From positions 1 through 21,817 of the forward strand of contig JAVEYA010000032.1 in NCBI GenBank assembly GCA_034003745.1: a DNA stretch of 21,817 nt, written 5' to 3'. This document shows, in pieces, positions 21,144 to 21,817 of the stretch. Under the pieces are notes generated by a model. The model was not told the DNA's origin. It worked only from the letters and a program-made list of their open reading frames with translations, and did not search any database. Source of the stretch: JAVEYA01 sp034003745 (GTDB taxonomy: Bacteria; Bacillota; Peptococcia; DRI-13; PHAD01). Positions within the stretch are counted from its first letter, which is position 1. Every line of letters starts with the position of its first letter. Position numbers and translations under genes: made by a program.

Positions 21144-21817
21144 ATGAAGAAAGTTTTGGCAATCCTGCTTACCCTCGCGTTGGTCGTTTCCCTCTCCGCT
21201 TGCGGCGGCAAGTCTGCTCCGGCGCCCGCTGCTCCTGCGGATAATTCCGGTCCTGTTAAGATCGGCGTAATTTCCCCGAATACCGGAGAAGTTGCCGCGT
21301 ACGGACAAGCTATCACTTCCGGGATCAAGCTGGCCATCAAAGAGATTAACGCAGCCGGCGGCATACTGGGCGGACGCCCGATCGAAGTTGTCGCCTATAT
21401 GGATGATAAGGCTGACTCTACCGAGAGCGCCAATGCCTTCAACAAACTGGTTTCCGATGGCGTCTGCGCTATTATGGGCTCGGCCACCTCGGGCGTTACC
21501 GCGGGCCTTGGCGTACTGGCCGATGAGCAGGGCATGCTGCTCCTGTCCCCCACCGCTACGGCCGACACGGTTACAGAAGGCCATCCCAATGTTTTCAGAA
21601 CCTGCTTCCGTGATTCCTATCAGGGTGAAATGGTGGCAAAATTCGCCGCTGAGAAACTCGGCGTGAAAAAGGTAGCTGTGCTCTATGCCTCGGGCGACGC
21701 TTATTCCGCCGGCCTGTATGACGCTTTTGTCAAGGCCTGCCCCCAATATAAGCTGGACCTGGTTGCCACCGAAAGCTCCGCCGCCACCAAGGATACCGAT
21801 TTCAATACCCAGCTCAC
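21144..21817 (+). CDS. Branched-chain amino-acid ABC transporter binding lipoprotein (partial)
   Basis: First 224 codons of a periplasmic-binding-fold type I lipoprotein of the LivJ group; the window ends inside the gene. The signal has two Lys, a Leu/Val core and the lipobox LSAC with Cys at residue 20, then a Gly/Ala/Pro-rich linker. The mature part begins PVKIGVISPNTGEVAAYGQ, followed by IKLAIKEINAAGGILGG, both typical of this family, then IMGSATSGVTAG and LLLSPTATADTVTE of the ligand cleft. GGGAGG at 21127-21132 is 11 bases before the ATG. Permease and ATPase genes (LivH/M/G/F type) would be expected beyond the window. It follows azlCD, so uptake and export of the same kind of substrate are neighbours. 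Confidence 0.92.
   Translation, partial: MKKVLAILLTLALVVSLSACGGKSAPAPAAPADNSGPVKIGVISPNTGEVAAYGQAITSGIKLAIKEINAAGGILGGRPIEVVAYMDDKADSTESANAFNKLVSDGVCAIMGSATSGVTAGLGVLADEQGMLLLSPTATADTVTEGHPNVFRTCFRDSYQGEMVAKFAAEKLGVKKVAVLYASGDAYSAGLYDAFVKACPQYKLDLVATESSAATKDTDFNTQL

Noticed and set aside
1..21817. CRISPR array, insertion sequence, transposase, defence or biosynthetic cluster
   Set aside because: No regularly spaced repeats, transposase or integrase motifs, or gene sets of known defence systems were seen on either strand.

Overview
The window looks like chromosome from a spore-forming Firmicute, probably a Clostridia/Peptococcaceae-like anaerobe. The evidence is GGAGG-type ribosome sites before nearly every gene, GTG/TTG starts, an alpha/beta-type small acid-soluble spore protein (SASP) gene, lipoprotein transporters, a Bacillus-style adaA/ogt pair, a copper-amine-oxidase-like 'stalk' domain protein and mixed GC. 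The lineage is inference; no rRNA or other marker gene is present.

Left part (1-2.7 kb): a patchwork with accessory features. An isochorismatase-like hydrolase has an ATA where its start codon should be. It is followed by a terminator, a lone tRNA-like T-arm, a 5'-truncated excisionase-type HTH remnant, a GC-rich TrmH/SpoU RNA methyltransferase, a fragment matching the 3' end of tRNA-Ala/tmRNA (candidate integration scar), and a GNAT acetyltransferase.

2.7-5.7 kb: two FAD-dependent oxidoreductases in one operon (HI0933/YhiN type and COG2509 type), closed by a terminator. 5.8-8.3 kb: a polar amino-acid ABC importer (lipoprotein, permease, ATPase) with its own promoter and terminator. 8.4-9.6 kb: a monocistronic P-loop protein of the PRK06851 type, an internal duplication whose second P-loop has lost its key residues. 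9.7-11.6 kb: a chemoreceptor. 11.7-12.8 kb: a secreted copper-amine-oxidase-like domain protein.

12.8-15.6 kb: two tiny hydrophilic genes (71 and 44 aa) run leftward. Divergent from them is a tightly overlapped alkylation-repair operon: AlkA-like glycosylase, AdaA, and Ogt-type methyltransferase. A convergent GNAT gene follows, with a textbook promoter whose transcript starts directly in a 16-bp hairpin.

15.7-19.4 kb: a D-2-hydroxyacid dehydrogenase, a GH1 beta-glycosidase and, convergent to it, an O-acetylhomoserine sulfhydrylase (MetY). A 17-bp inverted repeat overlaps the GH1 stop codon. 19.5-21.8 kb: a 52-aa SASP gene, the AzlC/AzlD branched-chain amino-acid exporter pair, and the beginning of a LivJ-like branched-chain amino-acid binding lipoprotein, cut by the window end. 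This last gene also has a consensus promoter followed at once by a 5' hairpin.

Most genes are ordinary metabolism, transport and repair. I do not see a clear new multi-gene defence or mobile system. The items most worth a second look are the integration scars, the degenerate double P-loop protein, the small-protein pair beside the repair operon, and the repeated promoter-plus-5'-hairpin layout.
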